Source: Pseudomonadota bacterium
GTDB taxonomy: Bacteria; Pseudomonadota; Gammaproteobacteria; Burkholderiales; Burkholderiaceae_C
DNA: 40,857 nucleotides
Reading direction: 5' to 3'
Assembly (NCBI GenBank): GCA_021818065.1
Contig: JAKAFC010000003.1
Coordinates: 1-40,857, forward strand
The position numbers and the translations under genes are program-made. Shown in pieces: positions 1 to 7,413 of this stretch. The notes beneath the pieces were generated by a model, which saw only the letters and a program-made list of their open reading frames with translations, was not told where the DNA came from and searched no databases. Position 1 is the first letter of the stretch, and the number at the start of each line of letters is the position of its first letter.

Positions 1-437
1 AGGTCTAGCATCAGCGTGCCCTGCCCCTTCTGGTTGGGCAGGTAGGTGGCGATGGCCGGGCGCTCGATGTCGTGCAGCGTCTTGAGCAGGTAGCGCGCCA
101 CGGCCATCAGCGCGCCGGTGTTGCCGGCCGAGACGCAGGCCTGCGCCCGCCCATCGCGCACCTGTTCGATGGCGCGGCGCATGGACGAGTCGCGTTTGCG
201 CCGCAGCGCGACTTCGACGGGATCGTCGGACGCGACCACCTCGCTGGCGGCAACGAACTCGACGCGGGCGTCATCCTGCAGCTTGAACTGCGCCAGCAAC
301 GGCGTGACCACCTGCGGCTGACCGACCACCACCAGACGGCCGTCAGAGTGATGCTGCAAAAACTGCGCGCAGGCAGGGAGCGTGACCGAGGGGCCATGGT
401 CTCCGCCCATCAGATCGACGGCCAGAGTGGCGCTCAT
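1..437 (-). CDS. plsX: Phosphate acyltransferase PlsX (partial, C-terminus off window)
   Basis: PlsX makes acyl-phosphate from acyl-ACP and phosphate, feeding PlsY in the first step of phospholipid synthesis. It acts at the inner face of the membrane. The ORF track misses it because no stop lies in the window. Reading the minus strand from the ATG at 437 gives about 145 residues starting [19 protein letters not shown], the classic PlsX start. The family signature [16 protein letters not shown] follows at about residues 108-123. Usual family length is about 340 residues, so roughly the N-terminal 40 percent is present. It lies downstream of rpmF and yceD on the same strand, the conserved yceD-rpmF-plsX order. 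I see no frameshift. Identification is secure. Confidence 0.93.
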   Translation of the reverse strand, partial: MSATLAVDLMGGDHGPSVTLPACAQFLQHHSDGRLVVVGQPQVVTPLLAQFKLQDDARVEFVAASEVVASDDPVEVALRRKRDSSMRRAIEQVRDGRAQACVSAGNTGALMAVARYLLKTLHDIERPAIATYLPNQKGQGTLMLD

Positions 438-538
438 GGCTTGGGCTGCGTCCGAACCCAGCGCTCAGAGGACGGCAAAGCCGATGGCAGCGGGCAGCCT
501 GGCAAGCTCGAGCGATGCACGGGGCGCAGAGGCAAGAC

Positions 539-721
539 TCACTCGTCGGACTTGGTCTTGACGACTTTGCGGCCGCGGTAAAACCCGTTCGGGCTGATGT
601 GGTGGCGCAGATGCGTCTCGCCCGTGGTGGGCTCGACGGCAAGCGGCGGCGCACTCAGGTGCTGGTGCGCGCGGTGCATGCCACGCTTCGAAGGTGATTT
701 CTTGTTTTGCTGGACGGCCAC
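539..721 (-). CDS. rpmF: 50S ribosomal protein L32
   Basis: L32 is a small protein of the large ribosomal subunit. The 60-residue product starts [19 protein letters not shown], the standard L32 N-terminus, and has normal length. The lysine- and arginine-rich N-terminal half fits rRNA binding. The zinc-type cysteines found in some L32 proteins are absent, so this is a cysteine-free form. The gene sits 68 bp after yceD and about 100 bp before plsX, all on the minus strand and probably cotranscribed. This arrangement couples ribosome and membrane lipid synthesis in many proteobacteria. Confidence 0.95.
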   Translation of the reverse strand: MAVQQNKKSPSKRGMHRAHQHLSAPPLAVEPTTGETHLRHHISPNGFYRGRKVVKTKSDE

Positions 722-789
722 GGCAATCCCCTGTGAAAAAGCTGAGCATTATACGCGAGCGCGCAGCCACCACGGGCAAACAACGCGCT

Positions 790-1353
790 TCAGCGTTTTT
801 TCTCAGCGTTGAGCAAGTCGCGCAGGCCTGCAAACGGTTGTTGTTTTGGCGCCTCATCCGCGCGCGGTTCGGTCGCCACCTGCGGCGCAGCCGTCGGGCA
901 GACGGCATGCATGGGCACCAGCGGCAGGGCCAGGATAAGTTGATCCTCGATGAGTTCGCGCACGTCCACCGGCAATTGCGCGGCCAGCGCCTCGTCCGGC
1001 GCGTCGAGTTCCTCCTGCGTCAACTCCGGTTCGTCCTTGACCAGGCGGAACATCGCGGTTTCATCGACCGCATGGATCATCTCCTGCAGGCAACGCTGGC
1101 AGGTGAGACGCAGCGCCGCCTGCACATGCAGCGACGCCATGGGCTGCGGGTGCAGACCCACGCGATCGCGGTTGAACCCGCGCAAGGACCAGGTCACGGT
1201 CTGATCGTCCGGACGGGCCAGCAAGCTGCACAGACGCGGCAGATGGGCGACGGCAAACTGCCCGTGCAACGCGCCTTCGGTGCGCGCCAGGTCGAACAGG
1301 GCCAGCGCGTGCGGCGGCAGGTCGGGCGATGGATGGTGTGAGGACGGCTGCAT
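790..1353 (-). CDS. yceD: YceD/DUF177 family protein (23S rRNA accumulation)
   Basis: This 187-residue protein belongs to the YceD (DUF177) family, implicated in 23S rRNA accumulation and nearly always encoded just upstream of rpmF. The family core is visible in the middle: LTCQRCLQEMIHAVDE, with the CxxC pair typical of the family, followed by an acidic stretch and DVRELIEDQLILALPLVP. The ORF track begins at 1383, but I chose the internal ATG at 1353 (MQPSSHHP). The first ten residues of the longer form look non-conserved, and this is a judgement call. It is the first gene of the yceD-rpmF-plsX group and is divergent from the sulfur permease genes. The molecular mechanism of the family is not established. 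Confidence 0.85.
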   Translation of the reverse strand: MQPSSHHPSPDLPPHALALFDLARTEGALHGQFAVAHLPRLCSLLARPDDQTVTWSLRGFNRDRVGLHPQPMASLHVQAALRLTCQRCLQEMIHAVDETAMFRLVKDEPELTQEELDAPDEALAAQLPVDVRELIEDQLILALPLVPMHAVCPTAAPQVATEPRADEAPKQQPFAGLRDLLNAEKKR

Positions 1354-1478
1354 GACAGTGCCGCAGTTTACCGACTGCAACATGTCGCCATGGCAGGAGC
1401 GAAGGCCACCTCTTACACTGGAGAGTATGGATGAACAGGGCCGCAGCGCCTTGGCAAAGACCCAACAGAAAGATCACG

Positions 1479-1955
1479 ATGGACAGTATTTCCCAATGGT
1501 TCCCGATGGGCTGGCAGCCCTTTTTGTACGGCGGGATTCTGATTGGCTTGGGGGTGAGCGTGCTGTTCTGGCTCACCGGCCTGATCGGCGGGGTGAGCAC
1601 GGCCTACACCGCCGTCTGGTCACTGATTTCGCGTCACCCCTTCTTTCAGCACGAAAAATTCGTATCGACCCGCAACTGGCGTCTCACATACAGCCTGGGT
1701 CTGATCCTGGGCGCCGTCATCTTCACCTACACCCTGGGCGGCGGTGAAGGTTTTGTCACCAAAGTGCCGCTATGGCAGCTTTTCGTCGGCGGCATCGTCG
1801 GCGGTTTCGGGGCGCGCATGGGGGGTGGCTGCACCTCGGGCCACGGCATCTGCGGCGTGGGTTCGGGTCAACTGCCGTCGATCCTTGCTGTGATCATTTT
1901 TTTGAGCACGGCCATCCTCACAGCGCACGTCGTGCGCGCCTTGGGAGGGTTTTGA
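1479..1955 (+). CDS. YeeE/YedE family sulfur-compound permease, first half
   Basis: This 158-residue inner-membrane protein is the N-terminal half of a split YeeE/YedE (sulfur transport domain) permease. Family members such as TsuA import thiosulfate, and two-gene PmpA/PmpB-type forms exist. About four hydrophobic segments are visible, e.g. FLYGGILIGLGVSVLFWLTG near the start. The signature GGCTSGHGICGVGSG lies at about residues 110-124; its cysteines are the kind that relay thiosulfate in characterised members. The start at 1479 (MDSISQWFPMGW) replaces the track's 1431, which adds a non-hydrophobic leader. The next gene begins 1 bp after the stop, so the pair is cotranscribed. The substrate is inferred from family membership only. 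Confidence 0.87.
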   Translation: MDSISQWFPMGWQPFLYGGILIGLGVSVLFWLTGLIGGVSTAYTAVWSLISRHPFFQHEKFVSTRNWRLTYSLGLILGAVIFTYTLGGGEGFVTKVPLWQLFVGGIVGGFGARMGGGCTSGHGICGVGSGQLPSILAVIIFLSTAILTAHVVRALGGF

Positions 1956-1956
1956 A

Positions 1957-2382
1957 ATGCGGCGCGTTCCGCCTCTGGCTGTGATGCTGTCGGCCCTGTT
2001 CGCCGGCGGTCTGTTCGGTTTCGGTCTGGCCTTGTCCACCATGGTCAAGCCCGAGAGCATTCTGCAATTCCTGATGCTCAAGAACCTCGGGCTGCTGCTG
2101 GTGATGGGCGGCGCCGCCGGTGTGACCTTCATCGCCTACCACCTGCTGCCGCGCCTGATGAAGCGCCCGGTGTTCGGTGTCGTGTTCGGCAAGCATCCCT
2201 CGCATCTGGATGCCCGCACCCTGATCGGTGCGGCGATCTTCGGTGTGGGCTGGGGCCTGAGCGGTGTCTGCCCTGGGCCGGCCATCGCCGGACTCGGCGT
2301 GGGCAACTGGCCGCTGTTGTTCAGCGTGGCCGGCATTCTCATCGGCGCCTGGCTGCACGGCCGCTTCTTCGGCAAGAACTGA
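1957..2382 (+). CDS. YeeE/YedE (DUF6691) sulfur permease, second half
   Basis: This 141-residue membrane protein is the partner of the preceding gene and matches the DUF6691 half of split YeeE/YedE permeases. About four transmembrane stretches are present. The half-site motif GWGLSGVCPGPAIAGLG, near residues 97-113, is the counterpart of the GGCTSGH motif in the first subunit and places a second conserved cysteine in the presumed pore. The two proteins together have the size and topology of one full-length YeeE. The stop codon overlaps the ATG of maf by one base (TGATG), indicating translational coupling. Transport of thiosulfate or a related sulfur species is inference from the family. Confidence 0.85.
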   Translation: MRRVPPLAVMLSALFAGGLFGFGLALSTMVKPESILQFLMLKNLGLLLVMGGAAGVTFIAYHLLPRLMKRPVFGVVFGKHPSHLDARTLIGAAIFGVGWGLSGVCPGPAIAGLGVGNWPLLFSVAGILIGAWLHGRFFGKN

Positions 2383-2990
2383 TGGTGTCGCGCACCGAAC
2401 CCGATCTCATTCTGGCGTCCACGTCCCGCTACCGCGCCGAGTTGCTGGCGCGTCTGCGGGTGCCGTTCCTGACGCGTGCGCCCGGGGTCGATGAAACGCA
2501 GCAACGCGGCGAATCGCCCCGCGACTTGGCGCTGCGTCTGGCAGCCGAGAAGGCACACGCCGTGGCACGCACCGCGCCCGGCGCCTGGGTGATCGGCTCG
2601 GATCAGGTCTGCATGCTGGGTGACGAGGCCCTGGGCAAGCCCGGCTCGCACGACGCTGCGGCGGCGCAGTTGCGGCGCCTCAGTGGACACGACGCCGTGT
2701 TTCACACCGCACTGTGCGTGGTCGCACCCGACAGCACAACCCAGGTTCGCGACTGCCCGACCGCGGTACGGTTCAGAACCCTGGATGAGAACGACATCGC
2801 GCGTTATCTGCAACTCGACACGCCGTACGACTGCGCGGGCAGTGCCAAATCCGAAGCGCTGGGGCCGGCGCTGCTCAGCATGATGCGCAGCGACGATCCC
2901 ACTGCGCTGATCGGCCTGCCGCTCATCGCCCTGTGCGACATGCTGCGGCGTAGTGGTTTCGATGTGCTGGCGCGCGCAGCCTCAGCGTAG
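2382..2990 (+). CDS. Maf/YceF-type nucleotide pyrophosphatase
   Basis: Maf proteins hydrolyse non-canonical or modified nucleoside triphosphates and act as housecleaning enzymes; the YceF subgroup prefers 7-methyl-GTP. The 202-residue product has the family hallmarks in order: LILASTSRYRAELLARL at the N-terminus, PGVDETQQRGESP, GSDQVCMLGDEALGKP, and CAGSAKSEALGPALL near the C-terminus. SDQV in place of the SDT seen in the YhdE subgroup supports the YceF assignment. In many betaproteobacteria maf lies next to yceD-rpmF-plsX. Here the permease pair separates them and maf is divergent from yceD. Its 3' end overlaps the 3' end of sppA by about 9 bp (convergent). Confidence 0.92.
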   Translation: MVSRTEPDLILASTSRYRAELLARLRVPFLTRAPGVDETQQRGESPRDLALRLAAEKAHAVARTAPGAWVIGSDQVCMLGDEALGKPGSHDAAAAQLRRLSGHDAVFHTALCVVAPDSTTQVRDCPTAVRFRTLDENDIARYLQLDTPYDCAGSAKSEALGPALLSMMRSDDPTALIGLPLIALCDMLRRSGFDVLARAASA

Positions 2991-3965
2991 CGACCAGCCC
3001 AGGTTCGAGAGTTCGCGCACCGCGCCCATGCCCAAGGAGGCGCCAAAGCGCTTGGCCAGGCGCTCGGCCACGTTTTCCTGCAGGGTGTAATCGACGATGT
3101 CGGGCGCCTTGATCTTGTCGCGGGCGATCTGATCCACGTCGCCATAACCGTCGGCCAGACCCTGCTGCACGGCGGATTCGCCGGTCCACACCAGTCCCGA
3201 GAAGGTAGCATCGTTGACCTTCAAGCGGCTGCCGCGCCCTTTCTCGACCGCGGCGATGAACTGCTTGTGGATCTGCTCCAGCATCCCCAGGGCATAGGCC
3301 TTCTGGTCTTCCGGCATGGGAGAAAACGGGTCCATGAAGCCCTTGTTCGCACCGGCGGTCAACAGGCGGCGTGTCACACCCAGCTTGTCCATCAGACCGG
3401 AAAAGCCGAAGCCGTCCATCAGCACACCGATGGAGCCGACCAGGCTGGCCGGATTGACGTAGATGTCGTTGGCCGCAGCGGCGACGTAGTACGCGCCCGA
3501 GGCACACACTTCCTCGCACACCGCATACACCGGCTTGTTGTACTTGGCCCGCAGTCGCTCGATTTCGGCAAAGATCTGGCTGGCCTGCACCGGGCTGCCA
3601 CCGGGACTGTTGATGCGCAGAATCACGCCGCGCGTCTGCGGGCTGGAGAACGCGTTTTGCAAGGCGGCATTGATGTTGTCGGCGCTGGCCTGCGAGTCGA
3701 TGGCAATCTGGCCGTTGAGTTCGATCAAAGCGGTATGCGGCCCGGACGATGAACCGCCACCGTATTGGGCCAACACCCCGCCAAACACCACCACGGCCAG
3801 CATGCCGAGCAGGACGAAACGGAAAAAAATCGACCAGCGTCGCGCCCGCCGCTTTTCGTTGACCACTTCGAGCACCAGCTTTTCCAACACCTGCTTTTCC
3901 CAGGTCCCGGGCTGCACGGTGCTGTCGGGGCGGGACGGGGGAGTATCGGGTGGCAATGCGCTCAT
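2982..3965 (-). CDS. sppA: Signal peptide peptidase SppA, short form (S49 family)
   Basis: SppA degrades signal peptides remaining in the inner membrane after protein export. The 327-residue product is the short, single-domain type. It has a cytoplasmic N-terminal segment, one transmembrane anchor (IFFRFVLLGMLAVVVFGGVL, about residues 46-65) and an S49 protease domain. The nucleophile serine is in CASGAYYVAAAA (about Ser156) and the general-base lysine in AGANKGFMDPFSP (about Lys208). The substrate-binding motif RINSPGGSP is also present. I chose the start at 3965 (MSALPPD) over the track's 4022 because the extra residues look unrelated to the family. The 3' end overlaps that of maf. Confidence 0.92.
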   Translation of the reverse strand: MSALPPDTPPSRPDSTVQPGTWEKQVLEKLVLEVVNEKRRARRWSIFFRFVLLGMLAVVVFGGVLAQYGGGSSSGPHTALIELNGQIAIDSQASADNINAALQNAFSSPQTRGVILRINSPGGSPVQASQIFAEIERLRAKYNKPVYAVCEEVCASGAYYVAAAANDIYVNPASLVGSIGVLMDGFGFSGLMDKLGVTRRLLTAGANKGFMDPFSPMPEDQKAYALGMLEQIHKQFIAAVEKGRGSRLKVNDATFSGLVWTGESAVQQGLADGYGDVDQIARDKIKAPDIVDYTLQENVAERLAKRFGASLGMGAVRELSNLGWSLR

Positions 3966-4119
3966 GGTGGGCGTTGGAAAGGTCGAATGGTCGAAGGCGT
4001 GTGGACGTCGTTGTGTGGACACGGCCTTGTCGATATGTCAGCAGGATACCAGCGCCCTTTGACCCAGCGCATGCAGCCTCGCCGGATGGTGGATTGCGTT
4101 CTGACAAAGTTGGTGCATC

Positions 4120-4125
4120 TATGAT
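4120..4125 (+). promoter_or_regulatory. Putative -10 element upstream of the outer-membrane protein gene
   Basis: TATGAT is a good match to the sigma-70 -10 consensus and lies about 125 bp before the barrel gene at 4250. No strong -35 is present; TTCTGA at 4099-4104 with a 15-bp spacer is the best I see. The same TATGAT hexamer is the -10 of the promoter at 7370-7397, and both are associated with the same 17-bp palindrome. That association is the main reason for the call. Confidence 0.45.
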
Positions 4126-4142
4126 GTGTGAGAATTTCCCAC
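4126..4142. promoter_or_regulatory. 17-bp palindrome, copy 1 (putative operator)
   Basis: GTGTGAGAATTTCCCAC is an imperfect palindrome with two arm mismatches around a central A. It fits the consensus GTGGGAAA-N-TTTCCCAC derived from the two copies at 7375 and 7414. It starts right after the TATGAT -10 element, so the predicted transcription start falls inside it, a position typical of repressor operators. I did not recognise it as the site of a known regulator. Confidence 0.55.
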
Positions 4143-4249
4143 GTTTTGTTGCTGGGTTGCTGACATGACCGTCGTGACGCCATTTGAACCGTCATGCGTA
4201 TCCCACCCAGCGCACTTCCGGCCCACCCTTTCTCCGACCCGAGACCATC

Positions 4250-5035
4250 ATGTCCCATCGTCCCACCCTTCTTGCCCTCCTTCTCGCCGCTGGCGGTCTC
4301 GGCACCGCACAGGCCGAGCCGGCGCTGACCGTCGGCAACACCCTGTCGTTCTTCCAAGGCACGTTCGGTACGAGCAACACCATCAACATCCGCTATGACG
4401 CCACCGACATTCAGTACGGCGACAACAACACTTGGCGCGTCAAGCTGACGGTGCCGTATGTCTCCGAATCGGGTCTGCCCGCCAATGCCACCATCTCTGG
4501 CGGCACAGTGGTGGGCGGCGGTGCTGGCTCGACCCAGACGCGTTCGGCCAGTGGACTGGGCGATATCTGGCTGGCTGGCCACTCCAAGGTCTTCCAGGGC
4601 AGCGGTCTCACGCCCTCGGTTACGCCCTACGTCAAGGTCAAGTTCGCCACGGCCTCGGCCGCGAGTGGCCTGGGCACGGGCAAAAACGACTATGAGGTCG
4701 GGGTCGGGTTGCAGCAGGTTGTGGGGAGCAACTGGTTCCCGTTCGCCAACCTGGGCTATCGCGTCGTCGGCAATCCAGCGGGCTACGCCTTGCGCAATAT
4801 CGGCATCTACCAGGTCGGCGCCAGCTACGCACCGAGCCAGCAGAACGTGGTCACGCTGATGTATGCCGGCTCGCAAGCCATGGTGGCGGGTGGTTCAGCA
4901 CCGTCGGATGTGATTCTGGCGTGGAATTACAACCTCACGCCCAAGGGCAGCGGCTTTCAGGTCTACCTGGACAAGGGCCTGAGCCACGGCAGCGCCAACT
5001 TCGGGGTCGGCATCGGCGGGCAGATCGTATTCTGA
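4250..5035 (+). CDS. Putative outer-membrane beta-barrel protein
   Basis: The 261-residue product has a clear signal peptide (MSHRPTLLALLLAAGGLGTAQA, cleaved before EPA). Alternating hydrophobic/polar strands rich in glycine and aromatics follow, and it ends in GIGGQIVF, whose terminal phenylalanine is the usual signal for outer-membrane barrel assembly. It resembles the 'transporter' / Phenol_MetA_deg-like small barrel group, but the match is loose and I assign no substrate. The start at 4250 was chosen because it opens the signal peptide; the longer ORF from 4184 has an unlikely leader. It ends 18 bp before a strong terminator. Its upstream region carries one copy of the palindrome found in front of the pentapeptide-repeat gene, suggesting co-regulation. 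Confidence 0.7.
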   Translation: MSHRPTLLALLLAAGGLGTAQAEPALTVGNTLSFFQGTFGTSNTINIRYDATDIQYGDNNTWRVKLTVPYVSESGLPANATISGGTVVGGGAGSTQTRSASGLGDIWLAGHSKVFQGSGLTPSVTPYVKVKFATASAASGLGTGKNDYEVGVGLQQVVGSNWFPFANLGYRVVGNPAGYALRNIGIYQVGASYAPSQQNVVTLMYAGSQAMVAGGSAPSDVILAWNYNLTPKGSGFQVYLDKGLSHGSANFGVGIGGQIVF

Positions 5036-5053
5036 GCCGACTCAAGATCAGTC

Positions 5054-5079
5054 AAGGCCAGCCTATGCTGGCCTTTTTT
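5054..5079 (+). terminator. Intrinsic terminator after the barrel gene
   Basis: A perfect 9-bp stem (AAGGCCAGC / GCTGGCCTT) with a CTAT loop runs into a six-T tract. It ends plus-strand transcription of the barrel gene. The T tract overlaps the stop codon of the convergent DUF5666 gene. On the minus strand the U-run would be very short, so it is a weaker terminator for that operon. Confidence 0.9.
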
Positions 5080-6475
5080 ACGGCCTCGGCACGCTCGGCA
5101 GTTGTGGGCTCGCTGGGATGTTGGGCAAGCTGACACTGGGCGGCGTGACGACCGCAGGCGCAACGCTGGGCACCTGCGGCGGTGTCATTGCAGGTGGGGG
5201 TAGCGGCGTGCTGATGCTGGGCATCTGCGGAGTCGGCGGCACCTGAGGGATAGCGGGGAGTACCGAGGATGGGACACCGGGCAGCGACACCATCGGCGGC
5301 ACCGGCGTAACGATGGAGGGCATCTGCACCGCAGGTCCTGTCAGAACGGCACCTGCCGCGTTCGCCGCAGCCTGACTGCGATCGGACGACATGGACGGTG
5401 CATGGCTTGGCTGCGTGGCTGCAAGCGGCGGCAGGGCGTACTGCATGGCGTCGATCTGCGGAATCACCCGTTGCACGGCGACCGTCGTCGCACTGCGCAG
5501 AACGCCATCGATCAAGGTCGGGGCGGCCTGCAGTGCTGCGGCTCGCAACTGCGCATCCAGCAAGGGCGTGGCGCCCAGCACGTGCAAACCATGCGCCTCC
5601 AGCCCCTGCGGACCGGATTGCAGATAGCCAGCCATGATCACCCGCGTGCCCACGGGTGCCTTAACCGCTGGCGCCGTCATGATCGCCGTGATGACATCGC
5701 CGCTGCGGCCCTGCACACCGCGCAGGACCACATCACCGCCCGGCGCGGGCCAGACTGGCACAGCGCCTGGCGCCACGCCGAACCACTTGCCGTGGACACG
5801 TACCTGATGCGCGGCGACATTCACCGCGTCGACCCGGCCTCGCAGCAGCAAAGGCGTCTGCGCGTTCGCCATGTGTGCAGTGGTGAGACGCACCACACGC
5901 AAAGCTTGCCAACGCCCATCACCCTGGTCGAGCGCGCTGACGCGCACCACGTCGCCGACCGCCAAAGCCTCCCGCGGCAGGGCTTGGTCTTCCGCATTAC
6001 GCACCTGGGTGTCGGGCGACAGCACCACCGTCTGCCCCAGCACCCGCACCTGACCATTGGCGCGATCGATCTGCGTCAGCCGTCCAATCAGGGCGTGGTC
6101 GATGCTCACGTCGACTGCCTCCAACCGCCCGCCGTGCTCGACGGCCTGCACGCGGACCATGTCGCCCAGGTGCAGGCTGCGCTCGGTGCCCGGCTGGCCG
6201 TCCACGCTGTAGCGCACCCCATGCGGCAACTCGTACTCTCCGCCGTTGACAAAAATACTGCCAAAACGCTGCACCGGACCGATTGCAAGAATGCCCGTGC
6301 CACCAATGCCCCCGGGGTGGATGCCCGTACCCCCGATGCCGCCCGGCTCGATACCGGTGCCTCCCATGCCTCCGGGGGTCGCTGCCAGAGACCCAGCAAG
6401 GCTCAAAAGCATGGCAATGCACAGCAACCCCAAGCCGTGCAGCGCCTGCAAACCATAGCGTTGCAGCCGCCTCAT
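5078..6475 (-). CDS. Secreted DUF5666-domain protein with GGTG repeats and Pro/Val-rich tail
   Basis: The 465-residue product has an N-terminal hydrophobic signal segment (LHGLGLLCIAMLLSLAGSLA). Next come three tandem decapeptides of form PGG[M/I]GGTGI[E/H] at about residues 34-62. From about residue 64 to 280 there are repeated small beta modules of the DUF5666 type (e.g. GRLTQIDRANGQVRVLG; LAVGDVVRVSALDQGDGRWQ). The last 80-90 residues are proline- and valine-rich and low in complexity, with two copies of a QMPSI-x-TP-x-PP motif. The gene begins inside the end of the DUF6502 gene (4-bp ATGA overlap), so the two are translationally coupled. It is presumably periplasmic or surface-located. 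The function of DUF5666 proteins is unknown to me, and I do not propose one. Confidence 0.78.
   Translation of the reverse strand: MRRLQRYGLQALHGLGLLCIAMLLSLAGSLAATPGGMGGTGIEPGGIGGTGIHPGGIGGTGILAIGPVQRFGSIFVNGGEYELPHGVRYSVDGQPGTERSLHLGDMVRVQAVEHGGRLEAVDVSIDHALIGRLTQIDRANGQVRVLGQTVVLSPDTQVRNAEDQALPREALAVGDVVRVSALDQGDGRWQALRVVRLTTAHMANAQTPLLLRGRVDAVNVAAHQVRVHGKWFGVAPGAVPVWPAPGGDVVLRGVQGRSGDVITAIMTAPAVKAPVGTRVIMAGYLQSGPQGLEAHGLHVLGATPLLDAQLRAAALQAAPTLIDGVLRSATTVAVQRVIPQIDAMQYALPPLAATQPSHAPSMSSDRSQAAANAAGAVLTGPAVQMPSIVTPVPPMVSLPGVPSSVLPAIPQVPPTPQMPSISTPLPPPAMTPPQVPSVAPAVVTPPSVSLPNIPASPQLPSVPRP
6290..6379 (-). repeat. Three 30-bp tandem repeats encoding GGIGGTGI decapeptides
   Basis: Three consecutive 30-bp units encode the decapeptides TPGGMGGTGI, EPGGIGGTGI and HPGGIGGTGI directly after the signal segment of the DUF5666 protein. 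The reading frame is kept throughout. Glycine-rich linkers like this may be flexible or metal- or surface-interacting; nothing in the sequence decides which. Confidence 0.8.
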
Positions 6476-7326
6476 GTCGATTCTCCGGTTGCGCCATCGG
6501 ACAGCGTATGCGGCGGCATGTCCTCCTCGTAGTAATACACGCCCAGGCGCAGACGCTTTGAGGGCTCTGCGTCAGCCGCGCCGGTCGCAGCGGCTTGCGC
6601 CCGCTCGGCGCGCGAGACCTGCTGGTACGCCTGCTGCAGCAGGCGTTCGCCGAGCCGCCGCAGATCGTCGCGCACAGCCTCGGCCACTTGCGGCGGCAAG
6701 GCGTCGAAATACACCGACTGTTCGAGGTAAGGCGTCTGCCCCTCTAAGTTATGCACTGCCGCGCGCAGGTGATCGCCGATGTGCGCGCCCATGAAACCCA
6801 ACCGGTCTTGCGGCAGATCCGACACATAACCACGGCGCGCCAGCGCCACAGTGTCTCCCTGCAACTCAACCACACCGGCACGCAGCAACTCGTCGAGCAC
6901 GGTACGTGGACGCATGTCGGCCTTCACCAGCCGCACCAGACTCTCGAAACTGGGCAGCGGCTCCTGCGCCCGCTGCGGCAGCGCACGCGGCTCGCCTGCG
7001 GCGTCGTGGTAGGCCTCGCAGGCCACCCAGGCGGCCACCACCTGCGCCGAGATATTGGCGCCATGCCGCAGCGCGATCTCGCCGGAACCGTCCTGCAATT
7101 CTTCGCGCAGCCGCCGCACCTCTTTGCGATGGATGCCACTGAGCAGGCTCACCCGGCTATCGGTGGGCACCGGCTTGCCACTGCGCGCGTCGAGAGCGAT
7201 GACTTCGCCCACATAGACGAACTTGAGCAACTCAGCCAGCGCCCCATACGTCCAGCCTTGAGTGATCAGGTAGCGGACGAAGGGACGCAGGATGGACAGT
7301 GCCGCCGACTTCAGAGCATCAGACAT
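6472..7326 (-). CDS. DUF6502 family protein, possible DNA-binding regulator
   Basis: The 284-residue soluble protein has no signal peptide or membrane segment. The N-terminal part (RPFVRYLITQGWTYGALAEL and following, ending near residue 77) looks like the DUF6502 family. It contains a helix-turn-helix-like stretch at about 56-76, DSRVSLLSGIHRKEVRRLRE, with the small-residue turn and basic recognition-helix character expected of a DNA binder. The middle and C-terminal parts are charged and helical. It heads a two-gene operon with the DUF5666 gene (4-bp overlap). It is divergent from the pentapeptide-repeat gene, and the intervening 150 bp holds two operator-like palindromes. I infer that it may bind those palindromes; family function is uncharacterised as far as I know. 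Confidence 0.7.
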   Translation of the reverse strand: MSDALKSAALSILRPFVRYLITQGWTYGALAELLKFVYVGEVIALDARSGKPVPTDSRVSLLSGIHRKEVRRLREELQDGSGEIALRHGANISAQVVAAWVACEAYHDAAGEPRALPQRAQEPLPSFESLVRLVKADMRPRTVLDELLRAGVVELQGDTVALARRGYVSDLPQDRLGFMGAHIGDHLRAAVHNLEGQTPYLEQSVYFDALPPQVAEAVRDDLRRLGERLLQQAYQQVSRAERAQAAATGAADAEPSKRLRLGVYYYEEDMPPHTLSDGATGEST

Positions 7327-7369
7327 AGCCGAAGGATAAGAGAGAGCTCAACCGAGAGAGTCCCATTGC

Positions 7370-7397
7370 TTGACGTGGGAAAGTTTTCCACTATGAT
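7370..7397 (+). promoter_or_regulatory. Sigma-70 promoter of the pentapeptide-repeat gene
   Basis: TTGACG (7370-7375) and TATGAT (7392-7397) are separated by 16 bp, each one mismatch from consensus. The predicted start is near 7404, giving a leader of about 70 nt. A palindrome fills the spacer almost exactly and a second lies just downstream of the start, the layout of a repressible promoter. Confidence 0.75.
7375..7391. promoter_or_regulatory. 17-bp palindrome, copy 2 (operator in promoter spacer)
   Basis: GTGGGAAAGTTTTCCAC has 8-bp arms around a central G with one arm mismatch. It occupies the -35/-10 spacer of the promoter at 7370-7397, overlapping the last base of the -35. A protein bound here would compete with RNA polymerase. 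Its centre is 39 bp from that of copy 3. Confidence 0.72.
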
Positions 7398-7413
7398 AAC
7401 CCCAAGCGTGTCT

